Source of the DNA: Streptomyces sp. R302 | GTDB lineage: Bacteria > Actinomycetota > Actinomycetes > Streptomycetales > Streptomycetaceae | NCBI RefSeq assembly: GCF_012927245.1 | Contig: NZ_JABBGE010000009.1 | Location: 372,001 to 436,000 of the forward strand | Reading direction: 5' to 3' | DNA length: 64,000 nt | In this document: positions 8,036 to 18,831 of the stretch, one piece after another | Layout: each line of letters opens with the position of its first letter | Numbering within the stretch: the stretch's first letter is position 1 | Translations under genes and position numbers: made by a program | Notes under the pieces: generated by a model | Databases searched by the model: none | Told to the model about the DNA's origin: nothing | The model's input: only the letters and a program-made list of their open reading frames with translations

Positions 8036-8404
8036 TCAGGGCTGCTGGGCGATGACGACGGCGGTGCCGTACGCGCAGACCTCCGTGCCCACATCGGCGG
8101 CCTCGGTCACGTCGAAGCGGAACATCAGCACCGCGTTCGCGCCGCGCGCCCTGGCCTGCTCCACCAGGCGTTCCATCGCCTGGTTGCGGGTCTCCACCAG
8201 GGTCTTCGTCAGGCCCTTCAGCTCGCCGCCGATCATCGACTTCAGACCGGCGCCGATCTGGCTGCCCAGGTGCCGGGAGCGCACCGTCAACCCGAAGACC
8301 TCGCCGATCACCTGGCGTACCTCGTAGCCGGGAACGTCGTTCGTCGTCACCACCAGCACATCGGGGTGCGGTCCCTGACCGCCTCCGTACTCCTCGATGC
8401 CCAT
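8036..8404 (-). CDS. YbjQ/UPF0145 heavy-metal-binding domain family protein
   Basis: A 122-residue cytoplasmic protein matching the YbjQ family over its full length. The conserved features are the start of strand one (VLVVTTNDVPGYEV), the GLTVRSR segment, the helix with RNQAMERLVEQA, and ARGANAVLMFRFDVTE. The family forms small pentameric rings of unknown function; the metal-binding label comes from database naming, not from residues visible here. AGGAGGT lies upstream of ATG 8404. It is transcribed away from the DedA gene. Confidence 0.88.
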   Translation of the reverse strand: MGIEEYGGGQGPHPDVLVVTTNDVPGYEVRQVIGEVFGLTVRSRHLGSQIGAGLKSMIGGELKGLTKTLVETRNQAMERLVEQARARGANAVLMFRFDVTEAADVGTEVCAYGTAVVIAQQP

Positions 8405-8576
8405 CGGCCATCACCTCCTGGTCACCCAGGGTCGCCGGAACCCGGCCACCCCGCATCCCCGGCCACCGGCTGGAACCGGGGCCCGCCCCTCCGCGTTGAT
8501 AGCTTGGGGCGCGCCGCAGGCATGTCCCGCCCGCATCCCGACATGCCCCCACCCCGAACCGCAGGAGCCCGGAACC

Positions 8577-9725
8577 GTGAACACGCTTGCCCTCGGACCG
8601 AGCTGGCTGGATCCGGACTACCTGATCCAGACCTTCGGCCTGATCGGCGTCCTCGCCATCGTCTTCGCCGAATCCGGTCTCCTCATCGGGTTCTTCCTCC
8701 CCGGCGACTCGCTGCTCTTCACCACCGGCCTCCTCGTCACCACCGGCAAGCTCGACAGCCCGCTGTGGCTGGTCTGCACGCTGGTCGTCGCCGCGGCGAT
8801 CCTCGGCGACCAGGTGGGCTACCTCTTCGGCCGGAAGGTCGGCCCCTCCCTCTTCCGGCGCCCCGACTCCAAGCTCTTCAAGCAGGAGAACGTCGAGAAG
8901 GCGCACGAGTTCTTCGAGAAGCACGGCCCGAAGTCCCTCATCCTGGCCCGCTTCGTGCCGATCATCCGCACCTTCACGCCGATCATCGCCGGCGTCAGCC
9001 GGATGAACTACCGCTCCTTCATCACCTTCAACATCATCGGCGGCGTGCTGTGGGGCGCGGGCGTGACCCTGCTCGGCGCCTCCCTCGGCAAGGTCGACTT
9101 CGTGCACAAGCACATCGAGGCGATCCTCATCCTGATCGTCCTCGTCTCGGTCGTCCCGATCGTGATCGAGTACCTCCGGGCCCGCTCCCAGTCGAAGAAG
9201 GCCGCCGCCCAGGCCGCCGCCCAGGGCCCCGCCGCCCCGGCCGCCCCCGCCGACCCGACGCCCCCCGGCGACCAGAGCACGTACGGCACCCAGCCCGGCC
9301 AGGGCGGCTACGACGGCCACGACGGCTACGGCGACCAGGGCGGCTACGGCAACCACGACGGCTACGCGGGTCAGGGCTACGGCTACGGCAACCAGGGCGG
9401 TTACGCCGATCAGGGCGGCTACGGCTACGGCAACCAGGCCGGTTACGCCGATCAGGGCGGGTACGGGTACGGCAATCAGGCCGGGTACGCCGGCCAGGGC
9501 GGCTACGACGGCCAGACCTACGGCGCCCAGCCCGGCTACGACCAGCAGCAGCCCGGATACGGTCAGCAGCCCGGCTACGGCCACCAGCAGCCCGGCTACG
9601 GCGGCTATGACGCCCAGGGCGGCTACACCGATCAGGGCGGCTACGACGGCCAGCCCGGCTACAACGGCCAGGACGGCTACGACGGCCGGCCCGGCCACAA
9701 CGGCCAGAACCCGCCGCAGCGCTAG
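8577..9725 (+). CDS. DedA family membrane protein with Gly/Tyr/Gln-rich C-terminal tail
   Basis: The first ~215 residues are a DedA (SNARE-associated/VTT) domain, with FAESGLLIGFFLPGDSLL near the start, the family motif FxxRHG-like segment EKHGPKSLILARFVPIIRT, and re-entrant plus transmembrane helices. DedA proteins are proton-dependent transporters, several of which recycle undecaprenyl phosphate or phospholipids. GTG 8577 is chosen for the GCAGGAG about 9 nt upstream. After a Lys/Ala-rich stretch the last ~145 residues are low complexity, dominated by GGY, GYG, QPGY and DGY units (see the repeat entry). The tail is predicted to be cytoplasmic and disordered. The stop overlaps the convergent exporter stop within CTAG. 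Confidence 0.9.
   Translation: MNTLALGPSWLDPDYLIQTFGLIGVLAIVFAESGLLIGFFLPGDSLLFTTGLLVTTGKLDSPLWLVCTLVVAAAILGDQVGYLFGRKVGPSLFRRPDSKLFKQENVEKAHEFFEKHGPKSLILARFVPIIRTFTPIIAGVSRMNYRSFITFNIIGGVLWGAGVTLLGASLGKVDFVHKHIEAILILIVLVSVVPIVIEYLRARSQSKKAAAQAAAQGPAAPAAPADPTPPGDQSTYGTQPGQGGYDGHDGYGDQGGYGNHDGYAGQGYGYGNQGGYADQGGYGYGNQAGYADQGGYGYGNQAGYAGQGGYDGQTYGAQPGYDQQQPGYGQQPGYGHQQPGYGGYDAQGGYTDQGGYDGQPGYNGQDGYDGRPGHNGQNPPQR
9280..9720 (+). repeat. Tandem coding repeat in the DedA tail
   Basis: Degenerate repeats of about 18-54 nt encode GYGNQ-AGYADQGGYG-like units. The longest clear unit is repeated around 9385-9500. Almost every third or fourth residue is tyrosine, separated by Gly, Gln, Asn, Asp or Pro. 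Such segments evolve by slippage and resemble the sticker-and-spacer composition of phase-separating prion-like domains. Confidence 0.75.
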
Positions 9726-11392
9726 AAGCCTCGGGTCCGCTTCGCCGCGCTGCGGGCGGAGCCGGCGCCCGGGGCCCGCATGAAGAGGCGGGCCAGCTCG
9801 CCTCCCAGGTTCACCCCGATGGCGATCGCCAGGGCCAGGGCCGCCGCCTTGGCCAGGTAGCCGAAGCCCTGGTCCAGGTTGTTCTGGGCGATCGAGAGCA
9901 CACCGAAGTACGTCGCCGAACCGGGCAGCAGCGGCCCGATCGCCGCCGTCACGTACGGCAGCGACGACGTGTGGTGGTAGCGGGCCATCAGCTGCCCGAA
10001 GAGACCCACGAGCCCCGCCGCCGCCGCCGTCGCCATCACCGCGGACCCCTCCGCCGTGATCGCGATCGACGCGTACACCACCCAGGCCACCCCGCCGTTC
10101 AGCGTCGCGAAGAGCACCGTCGCCCGCGACTGCTGCAACAGGATGGCGAAGGTCGCGGACAGCACCATCGCCGACAGGATCTGCGTCACCGGCCGCTCGA
10201 CCGGGCTCAGCGCCCCCTCCGGATTGAGCTGGGCGTCGAACTGCACGGCCACGTACAGCACCGACAGCACGCCCACCACGATCGCCACGAAGAAGTAGCC
10301 GACCTCCAGGAGCCGCGCCGAGGCCGTGATGTAGAAACCGGTCAGACCGTCCTGCACCGCCGCGACCAGCGCCCGCCCCGGGATCAGCGCGAACAGGCCA
10401 CCCGTGATCACCGCCGAGGGCCGCAGACCCGCGTGCAGCAGCGTCAGCAGCACCCCCATCGCGGCCGGCGGCATCGCCGCCACCAGGAACTGGTAGAACT
10501 CCGGCAGCCCGCGCCCCGCGCACAGCCACGCCAGCCGGTCGCCGAGCACCGCGCCCAAAGCGGCCACGAAGAAGACCCACGGCCCGCCGCCGAGCAGCGT
10601 CGAGGCCGCCCCCGCGAGGACGCCCGCCGCGGTCGTCAGCACCCACCCCGGGTACGGGTGCCGGTTGCGCCGGATCTCCGCGAGCCGCCGGTAGGCCTCC
10701 TCGAGCGACACCTCGTGCGCGGGCGCGTTGATGTCCGCGAGCAGCAGGTAGACGGCCTCCAGACGGGTGTAGTCGGTGCCCCGGCGGCGTACCGTCCGGT
10801 TCGCCGTCACCGGGTCGTCCACCAGCGACGGCTGGTAGGTGATCGACAGCAGCGTGAACGTCACCGTCGGCTCGCAGCGGTCCAGGCCGTACGAGCGGCA
10901 GATCGCGAACATCGCCGCCTCGACGTCCTCCGCGCCCTCCCCGCCCGCGAGCAGCAGCTCGCCGATGCGGAGGGTCAGGTCGAGCACGCGCGGCACCGAG
11001 GGCCCCGTCTCGTCCTTCGCGGCGGGCTTCTCCGGCACCGGCCGGTCGCCCACCGGCAGCCGCAGCATCGTCCGCATCCGGTCCTGCCAGGGAGCGTTGT
11101 GCGGCAGCCGCGCCAGGGGGACCCCGTACGCCGGGGTGAAGGCCGGCGGCGAGTCCTGCGCGGAGTAGGTCGACGGCGTCGCGAACGCCGAACCCTCCGG
11201 CTCCGCGGGCCCCGGCTCGGCGGCCAGCCCCTCCGGCACCACGAACGCCGAGCCCTCCGGCTCCGGCGGCGGCTCCGGCAGCAGCCCCTCGGGCAGCGCG
11301 AACTCCGAGGTCGCCTCGTCCGACAGGGGCTTCCGGTCCTCCGGAGCCTCCTCGGGGCCCTCCGGCTCCGCCACCACTCGCTCTCCGCTCAC
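9722..11392 (-). CDS. ThrE-type threonine/serine exporter family protein
   Basis: A 556-residue inner membrane protein with the two-domain ThrE layout: a soluble DUF1212-like N-terminal half (LRIGELLLAGGEGAEDVEAA, typical of the family) followed by about ten hydrophobic helices, including ALIPGRALVAAVQDGLTG and a second ThrE_2-like half. The family exports L-threonine and L-serine. The first ~130 residues are an acidic, Pro-rich extension with two EGSAF repeats that are not part of the conserved domain. The start is a GTG. A strong terminator separates it from the upstream ppa gene. Confidence 0.85.
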   Translation of the reverse strand: MSGERVVAEPEGPEEAPEDRKPLSDEATSEFALPEGLLPEPPPEPEGSAFVVPEGLAAEPGPAEPEGSAFATPSTYSAQDSPPAFTPAYGVPLARLPHNAPWQDRMRTMLRLPVGDRPVPEKPAAKDETGPSVPRVLDLTLRIGELLLAGGEGAEDVEAAMFAICRSYGLDRCEPTVTFTLLSITYQPSLVDDPVTANRTVRRRGTDYTRLEAVYLLLADINAPAHEVSLEEAYRRLAEIRRNRHPYPGWVLTTAAGVLAGAASTLLGGGPWVFFVAALGAVLGDRLAWLCAGRGLPEFYQFLVAAMPPAAMGVLLTLLHAGLRPSAVITGGLFALIPGRALVAAVQDGLTGFYITASARLLEVGYFFVAIVVGVLSVLYVAVQFDAQLNPEGALSPVERPVTQILSAMVLSATFAILLQQSRATVLFATLNGGVAWVVYASIAITAEGSAVMATAAAAGLVGLFGQLMARYHHTSSLPYVTAAIGPLLPGSATYFGVLSIAQNNLDQGFGYLAKAAALALAIAIGVNLGGELARLFMRAPGAGSARSAAKRTRGF

Positions 11393-11470
11393 ACCCAGGG
11401 AATCTTGGATTCCAGTATGGGCGCCAGACGGACGTGCGAAAGGCGGATGCGCGAAAGGCGGTACCGACGC

Positions 11471-11510
11471 GCGGAAGGCGGCACACCCCGAAGGGTGCGC
11501 CGCCTTCCGC
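11471..11510 (-). terminator. Hairpin terminator downstream of ppa
   Basis: Arms at 11471-11488 and 11493-11510 pair over 18 bp with one mismatch around the loop CGAA, 31 nt past the ppa stop on the minus strand. It isolates ppa from the exporter gene that follows. Confidence 0.8.
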
Positions 11511-11540
11511 GGAGCCCGACGAGTCCGTCGGGCCGGCGCG

Positions 11541-12032
11541 TCAGTGAGCGCCCTGCTCCTTGGCGCGCGCGATCGACTTCTCGATCTCGGCCTCGGCCTC
11601 GGCGCGGCCGACCCAGTCGGCGCCCTCGACCGACTTGCCCGGCTCCAGGTCCTTGTAGACCTCGAAGAAGTGCTGGATCTCCAGGCGGTCGAACTCCGGC
11701 ACGTGGTGGATGTCGCGCAGGTGCTCCATGCGCGGGTCCGTCGCCGGCACGCACAGCAGCTTGTCGTCGCCGCCGGCCTCGTCCGTCATGCGGAACATGC
11801 CGATGGCGCGGCACTTGATCAGGCAGCCCGGGAAGGTGGGCTCGTCGAGGATGACCAGCGCGTCCAGCGGGTCGCCGTCCTCGCCGAGGGTGTTCTCCAC
11901 GTAGCCGTAGTCGGTCGGGTAGGCCGTCGACGTGAAGAGGCGACGGTCCAGACGGATACGACCGGTCTCGTGGTCGACCTCGTACTTGTTCCGCGATCCC
12001 TTGGGGATCTCGATGAGAACGTCGAACTCCAC
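11541..12032 (-). CDS. ppa: Inorganic pyrophosphatase (family I)
   Basis: Hydrolyses pyrophosphate to two phosphates in the cytosol and pulls biosynthetic reactions forward. GTG 12032 is the start because AGGAGG lies 7 nt upstream and the product then begins EFDVLIEIPKGSRNKYEVD, the standard family start. The PTDYGYV segment, the metal-binding DGDPLDALV motif and the C-terminal lysine-containing FEVYKDLEPGK are all present in the 163 residues. It is divergent from the carboxypeptidase gene. Confidence 0.96.
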   Translation of the reverse strand: MEFDVLIEIPKGSRNKYEVDHETGRIRLDRRLFTSTAYPTDYGYVENTLGEDGDPLDALVILDEPTFPGCLIKCRAIGMFRMTDEAGGDDKLLCVPATDPRMEHLRDIHHVPEFDRLEIQHFFEVYKDLEPGKSVEGADWVGRAEAEAEIEKSIARAKEQGAH

Positions 12033-12134
12033 GGGTGGCTCCTCCTGAATCAACACAAGTGAATGCTCGCGACGACGCGCGGTGATTAAGTGTCTCTCAC
12101 GCAGGTACGTGATCGCGAAAGGGGCTGGTCAGCA

Positions 12135-13559
12135 ATGCCGGAACCGAGGGTGTGGCAGCTCACGGCGGGCTCCGCCGTGCTCGGTCTGGTTCTTGCCGCC
12201 GCGGCGGTGACCGCGGCAGGCCCATGGGACGGAGGCCAGCGTACGGCCGAGCGGGCCCGCGCCGCCGCCCCCGCGACGGGTGGCGAGCATCACCCCGCCC
12301 GCACCCCCGGCCAGGCCCCCACCCCGGCCGCCGCCCCCGCCGCACAGCAGCGCCCGGAGCCCGCCCCCGCGCCCAGCGCCCCCGACGTCCTCGCCGCCGT
12401 CTCCGGACCGGACGACGGCACCCTCCCCACCGACCTCGCCCGCACCCTCGTCCCGCTCCTCGCCGACCCGGGCCTCGGCACCGTCCGCACCGCCTCCGTC
12501 GTCGACGCCGCCACCGGCCGGCAGCTGTACGGAGAGGGCGCCGTCACCCCCATGACGCCCGCCTCCACCGTCAAGCTCGCCACCGCCGCCGCGGCCCTCT
12601 CCGCCCTCGGCGCCGACCACCGCATCGCCACCACCGTCACCGCCACCCCCGACGGCAAGGCCGTCACCCTCACCGGCGGCGGCGACCCCACCCTCGACGA
12701 CACCCGCCTGAAGGCCCTCGCCCGCGACACCGCCCGCGCCCTCACGAAGCGCGGCCACACCTCCGTACGCCTCGCCTACGACACCGGCCTCTATCAGGGA
12801 CCCGTCCTCCACCCGATCGGCCCCAACGAGAACCTCGCCCCCGTCACCGCCCTCATGACCCGCGGCGGCCGCCTCGACGACAGCACCGCCGGACCCGCCC
12901 CCCGCTCCGGCGACCCCGCCCGCGACACCGCCACCGCCTTCGCCGCCCACCTCGCCGATGCCGGCGTGAAGGTCACCGGCGCCCCCGCCCCCGGCCGCAC
13001 CCCGAAGGGCGCCCCCCTCGCCCGTACGCACTCCGCCCCCCTCGCCGACCTCGTCGAGCGCACCCTCACCCACAGCGACAACGACCTCGCCGAGGCCCTC
13101 GCCCGGCAGACCGCCCTCGCCCGCAAGCAGCCCGCCTCCTTCGCCGGCGCCGAGAAGGCCGTCCGCGCCGAGCTCGCCCGCCGGGCCCTCCCCGTCACCG
13201 GCGCCCGCTTCGCCGACGGCAGCGGCCTCGACCGCCGCGACCGCGTCTCCGCCCTCCTCCTCACCACCCTCCTCTCCCGCGCCGCGGGAGACTCCGAGCT
13301 GCGCCCGCTCCTCACCGGCCTCCCCGTCGGCGGCTTCACCGGCACCCTCGCCGGCCGCTACGGCCAGGCCCCCGCCGGCGCCGGCCTCGTCCGCGCCAAG
13401 ACCGGCACCCTCACCGGGGTCAACACCCTCGCCGGCACCGTCGTCACCGCCGAAGGCCGCCTCCTCGCCTTCGCGTTCCTCGCCGGCCGCACCCCCTCCC
13501 CGGACCTCGCCCAGCCGGCCCTCGACCGCCTCTCCGCCGCCCTCACCGGCCAGAAGTGA
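12135..13559 (+). CDS. dacB: D-alanyl-D-alanine carboxypeptidase/endopeptidase (PBP4, peptidase S13)
   Basis: A penicillin-binding protein that trims or cleaves peptidoglycan peptides outside the membrane. The protein of about 474 residues has an N-terminal hydrophobic segment (signal peptide or anchor) and then a Pro/Ala-rich linker. The three active-site motifs are visible: STVK (nucleophile Ser) near 150, SDN in HSDNDLAEA near 315, and KTG in RAKTGTLTG near 425. The large inserted domain between SxxK and SxN is typical of S13. ATG 12135 is chosen; an upstream GTG at 12090 would add 15 residues. It is followed by the zinc protease-like gene, then tilS-hpt-ftsH in the same direction. Confidence 0.92.
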   Translation: MPEPRVWQLTAGSAVLGLVLAAAAVTAAGPWDGGQRTAERARAAAPATGGEHHPARTPGQAPTPAAAPAAQQRPEPAPAPSAPDVLAAVSGPDDGTLPTDLARTLVPLLADPGLGTVRTASVVDAATGRQLYGEGAVTPMTPASTVKLATAAAALSALGADHRIATTVTATPDGKAVTLTGGGDPTLDDTRLKALARDTARALTKRGHTSVRLAYDTGLYQGPVLHPIGPNENLAPVTALMTRGGRLDDSTAGPAPRSGDPARDTATAFAAHLADAGVKVTGAPAPGRTPKGAPLARTHSAPLADLVERTLTHSDNDLAEALARQTALARKQPASFAGAEKAVRAELARRALPVTGARFADGSGLDRRDRVSALLLTTLLSRAAGDSELRPLLTGLPVGGFTGTLAGRYGQAPAGAGLVRAKTGTLTGVNTLAGTVVTAEGRLLAFAFLAGRTPSPDLAQPALDRLSAALTGQK

Positions 13560-13641
13560 CCCCCGAGACCGACCGGAACCGGCCCCCGGCACCACCCTCC
13601 GGACCGGACCCGAACCGGGCCCGAACCCGTACCGTTGACCC

Positions 13642-14781
13642 ATGACGAGCATCGGTGGTGCAGGCACGTCCGGAATGGTCGACTGGAACCTCGCGGTCGC
13701 GACCGCGACCAGGCTGGTCCGCCCCGGCCCCGACGTCGGCCGCGACGAGGCCCGCGCCGTCGTCGCCGAACTCCGCCGCCACGCCAAGGCCGCCGAGGAA
13801 CACGTCCGCGCCTACACCCGGATGCTCCCCGAAGGCGCCGAAGCCCACGACACGCCCGTCCTCGTCGTCGACCGCGCCGGCTGGATCAAGGCCAACGTCG
13901 CCGGCTTCCGCGAACTCCTCACCCCGCTCCTCGGCAAGATGCAGGACCGCCGCGCCGGCACCCCGGGCGGCACCGTCCTCGGCGCCGTCGGCGGCAAGGT
14001 CACCGGCGTCGAGCTCGGCATGCTGCTCTCCTTCCTGGCCTCCCGCATCCTCGGCCAGTACGAGACCTTCGCCCCCGTCACCCGCGACCTCCCCGGCGCC
14101 CCCGAAGGCGGCGGCCGGCTCCTCCTCGTCGCCCCCAACATCGTCCACGTCGAACGCGAACTCGGCGTCTCCCCCCACGACTTCCGCCTCTGGGTCTGCC
14201 TCCACGAGGAGACCCACCGCACCCAGTTCACCGCCGTCCCCTGGCTCCGCGACCACCTCCAGGGCGAGATCCAGTCATTCCTCGCCGCCACCGAGGTCGA
14301 CCCCGGAACCTTCCTCGAACGCCTCCGCGAAGCCGCCCAGACCCTCGCCGGCGGCCGCCCCGAGGCCGAGGAGGGCGACCCCGCCCCCTCCCTCGTCGAA
14401 CTCGTTCAGACCCCCGAGCAGCGCGAGATCCTCGGCCGCCTCACCGCCGTCATGTCCCTCCTCGAAGGCCACGCCGACTACGTCATGGACGGCGTCGGCC
14501 CCCAGGTCGTCCCCTCCGTCGCCGAGATCCGAGAGAAGTTCCAGGCCCGCCGCGCCCGCGGCGCCTCCCGCCTCGACCTCGCGCTGCGCAAGCTCCTCGG
14601 CCTCGACGCCAAGCTCCGCCAGTACCGCGACGGCGAACGCTTCGTCCGCGCCGTCGTCGACCAGGTCGGCATGGACGGCTTCAACCGCGTCTGGACCTCC
14701 CCCAACACGCTCCCCACCAAGAGCGAGATCGCCGCCCCCGCCGACTGGATCGCGAGGGTGCACCGCAAGGCGGACTCCTGA
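13642..14781 (+). CDS. Zinc-dependent metalloprotease-like protein (DUF2342 family)
   Basis: A 379-residue actinobacterial protein of the DUF2342 family, annotated in databases as a zinc protease-like or F420-associated protein. The metal-binding HExxH signature is visible as HEETH (in CLHEETHRTQ), with a later glutamate in LLEGHADYVMDG suited to be the third ligand. No signal peptide is seen, so it is probably cytoplasmic. It sits between the carboxypeptidase and tilS, a conserved actinobacterial order. Its substrate is unknown. Confidence 0.85.
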   Translation: MTSIGGAGTSGMVDWNLAVATATRLVRPGPDVGRDEARAVVAELRRHAKAAEEHVRAYTRMLPEGAEAHDTPVLVVDRAGWIKANVAGFRELLTPLLGKMQDRRAGTPGGTVLGAVGGKVTGVELGMLLSFLASRILGQYETFAPVTRDLPGAPEGGGRLLLVAPNIVHVERELGVSPHDFRLWVCLHEETHRTQFTAVPWLRDHLQGEIQSFLAATEVDPGTFLERLREAAQTLAGGRPEAEEGDPAPSLVELVQTPEQREILGRLTAVMSLLEGHADYVMDGVGPQVVPSVAEIREKFQARRARGASRLDLALRKLLGLDAKLRQYRDGERFVRAVVDQVGMDGFNRVWTSPNTLPTKSEIAAPADWIARVHRKADS

Positions 14782-14955
14782 GAACGCCACCAATCACCCG
14801 TCCGAGGGACCCTGAGCGTGGGGTGAGGCGTGCAATGCTCGGGTAAGGGCCACGTTTCTGTCACCATCGACGCACTCTGAGTGACCGAACACCCCATTCC
14901 GACCGTTAAGACTCCGACCGAGGCACCCCACCCCATCCACGAAGGGCACCGAACC

Positions 14956-15972
14956 ATGGGTCCCCATCCTGCGGTCGCGGCGATACGCCTGGCGGTCCGC
15001 CGCGTACTCCACGACGTCCTCACCGAGCACCCCACCGACCCCGCCGCCCCCCGCGACACGCACCCCCTCGTGCTCGTCGCCTGCTCCGGCGGAGCCGACT
15101 CCATGGCGCTCGCCTCCGCCCTCGCCTTCGAGGCCCGCAAACTCCCCGTCCGCGCCGGCGGCGTCACCGTCGACCACGGCCTCCAGGACGGCTCCTCCGG
15201 CCGCGCCGACGAAGTCGCCGACCGCATGACCGCCCTCGGCCTCGGCCCCGTCGAAGCCGTCGCCGTCACCGTCGGCCGCGAAGGCGGCCCCGAAGCCGCC
15301 GCCCGCGACGCGCGCTACGCCGCCCTCGACGCCGCCGCCGAACGCCACGGCGCCGCCGCCGTCCTCCTCGGCCACACCCGCGACGACCAGGCCGAGACCG
15401 TCCTCCTCGGCCTCGCCCGCGGATCCGGCATCCGCTCCCTCTCCGGCATGGCCGCCGTCTCCGGAACCCACGGCCGCTACCGCCGCCCCTTCCTCCAGCT
15501 CGACCGCCAGACCGTCCGCAAGGCCTGCATCGCCCAGGAACTCGCCGTCTGGGACGACCCCCACAACAGCGATCCCGCCTACACCCGCTCCCGCCTCCGC
15601 CACGAAGGCCTCCCCGCCCTGGAGAAGGCCCTCGGCAAGGGCGTCGTCGAAGCCCTCGCCCGAACGGCCCAGCTCTCCCGCGACGACGCCGACGCCCTCG
15701 ACACCTGGGCCGCCGACGCCGAGACCGCCGTACGCGACGAGGCGGGCGCCCTCGAATGCGCCAAGCTCTTCGGGCTGCCCCCCGCCGTACGCCGCCGCGT
15801 CCTGCGCCGCGCCGTGATCGCCGAGGGCGCCCCCGCCGGCTCCCTCTTCGCCCGCCACATCGAAGAACTCGACCGGCTCATCACCGGCTGGCGCGGCCAG
15901 GGCGCCATCAACCTGCCCGGCCGCGTCGAAGCCCGCCGCCAGGGTGGCAGACTGGTCATCCGGCAAGGCTGA
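14956..15972 (+). CDS. tilS: tRNA(Ile)-lysidine synthetase
   Basis: Attaches lysine to C34 of the CAU-anticodon isoleucine tRNA using ATP, changing its reading from AUG to AUA. The PP-loop ATPase signature SGGADS is at residues 44-49, followed by the family's HTRDDQAETVL and RPFLQLDR segments. ATG 14956 is favoured by GAAGGG about 9 nt upstream; the frame is open back to 14881. The 338-residue length suits actinobacterial TilS, which has a short C-terminal domain. It is followed by hpt at 26 nt, the common tilS-hpt-ftsH order of Gram-positive bacteria. Confidence 0.94.
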   Translation: MGPHPAVAAIRLAVRRVLHDVLTEHPTDPAAPRDTHPLVLVACSGGADSMALASALAFEARKLPVRAGGVTVDHGLQDGSSGRADEVADRMTALGLGPVEAVAVTVGREGGPEAAARDARYAALDAAAERHGAAAVLLGHTRDDQAETVLLGLARGSGIRSLSGMAAVSGTHGRYRRPFLQLDRQTVRKACIAQELAVWDDPHNSDPAYTRSRLRHEGLPALEKALGKGVVEALARTAQLSRDDADALDTWAADAETAVRDEAGALECAKLFGLPPAVRRRVLRRAVIAEGAPAGSLFARHIEELDRLITGWRGQGAINLPGRVEARRQGGRLVIRQG

Positions 15973-15998
15973 CGCACGCTGCAACGAAAGTGACCCGG

Positions 15999-16553
15999 GT
16001 GAACGAGAAGGACATGGGCACCGACCTCCAGTCGGTGCTCATCACCAAGGAAGAGATCGACGCCAAGCTGGTCGAGCTGGCGGCGAAGATCGACGCGGAA
16101 TACGCGGGCAAGGACCTGCTCATCGTCGGAGTCCTCAAGGGCGCCGTGATGGTGATGGCGGACCTGGCACGCGCCCTGTCCACCCCCGTCACCATGGACT
16201 GGATGGCCGTCTCCTCCTACGGCGCCGGCACCCAGTCCTCGGGCGTCGTCCGCATCCTCAAGGACCTCGACACCGACATCAAGGGCAAGCACGTCCTGAT
16301 CGTCGAGGACATCATCGACTCCGGCCTGACGCTGTCCTGGCTCCTGTCGAACCTCGGCTCGCGCGAGCCGGCCTCCCTGGAGGTCTGCACCCTGCTGCGC
16401 AAGCCGGACGCCGCCAAGGTCGCCATCGACGTCAAGTGGATCGGCTTCGACATCCCCAACGAGTTCGTCGTCGGCTACGGCCTCGACTACGCCGAGAAGT
16501 ACCGGAACCTCCCCTTCGTCGGCACGCTCGCCCCGCACGTCTACGGCGGCTGA
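15999..16553 (+). CDS. hpt: Hypoxanthine phosphoribosyltransferase
   Basis: Salvages hypoxanthine or guanine to IMP or GMP with PRPP. The PRPP-binding loop is visible as VLIVEDIIDSGLTL, preceded by GVLKGAVMVMADLAR and SYGAGTQSSG. The 184-residue version from GTG 15999 is used; ATG 16014 is an alternative that gives the commonly annotated MGTDLQ start. It lies downstream of tilS and before a hairpin and ftsH. Confidence 0.95.
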   Translation: MNEKDMGTDLQSVLITKEEIDAKLVELAAKIDAEYAGKDLLIVGVLKGAVMVMADLARALSTPVTMDWMAVSSYGAGTQSSGVVRILKDLDTDIKGKHVLIVEDIIDSGLTLSWLLSNLGSREPASLEVCTLLRKPDAAKVAIDVKWIGFDIPNEFVVGYGLDYAEKYRNLPFVGTLAPHVYGG

Positions 16554-16580
16554 GCTTCCCCCGCTCAGCGGGGAACCCGC

Positions 16581-16615
16581 ACCGCCTTCCCCCCGTTGAA
16601 CCACGGGAAGGCGGT
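16581..16615 (+). terminator. Hairpin between hpt and ftsH
   Basis: ACCGCCTTCCC (16581-16591) pairs with GGGAAGGCGGT (16605-16615), with further pairing of CCGT and ACGG inside the loop. It starts 28 nt after the hpt stop, so it is a probable terminator or attenuator ahead of the ftsH promoter region. Confidence 0.65.
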
Positions 16616-16717
16616 CGCGGGCGACGATGCTGAGGTACCGTCCGAAGAACAGCTTTTCTCATACAGCGGCATTTACCTACGGGCAGGAGGGACGGGGCGA
16701 TTTCTCGCTCCGTATGG

Positions 16718-18730
<2,013 letters not shown>

Positions 18731-18752
18731 GCCCCGGACCCCCGGAATGGAA

Positions 18753-18795
18753 GCCGCGCCCCCACAGGTTTTAGCCTGTGGGGGCGCGGCTCTTT
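18753..18795 (+). terminator. Intrinsic terminator between ftsH and folE
   Basis: Perfect 16-bp arms at 18753-18768 and 18775-18790 around loop TTTTAG, followed by TCTTTT. This is the most classical factor-independent terminator in the window and suggests folE has its own promoter or depends on readthrough. Confidence 0.9.
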
Positions 18796-18831
18796 TGCGC
18801 GCCATGTCAGACCAGACGGAACGAGGCACAG

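Noticed and set aside
5038..8055. 1005-residue open frame on the plus strand
   Set aside because: Antisense to gadB and the ClC gene; Gly/Glu/Asp-rich composition is the mirror of real GC-biased codons.
7917..11486. 1189-residue open frame on the minus strand
   Set aside because: It is the out-of-frame shadow of the exporter, DedA and YbjQ genes; composition is low-complexity Arg/Gly/Ala and no start signal is present.
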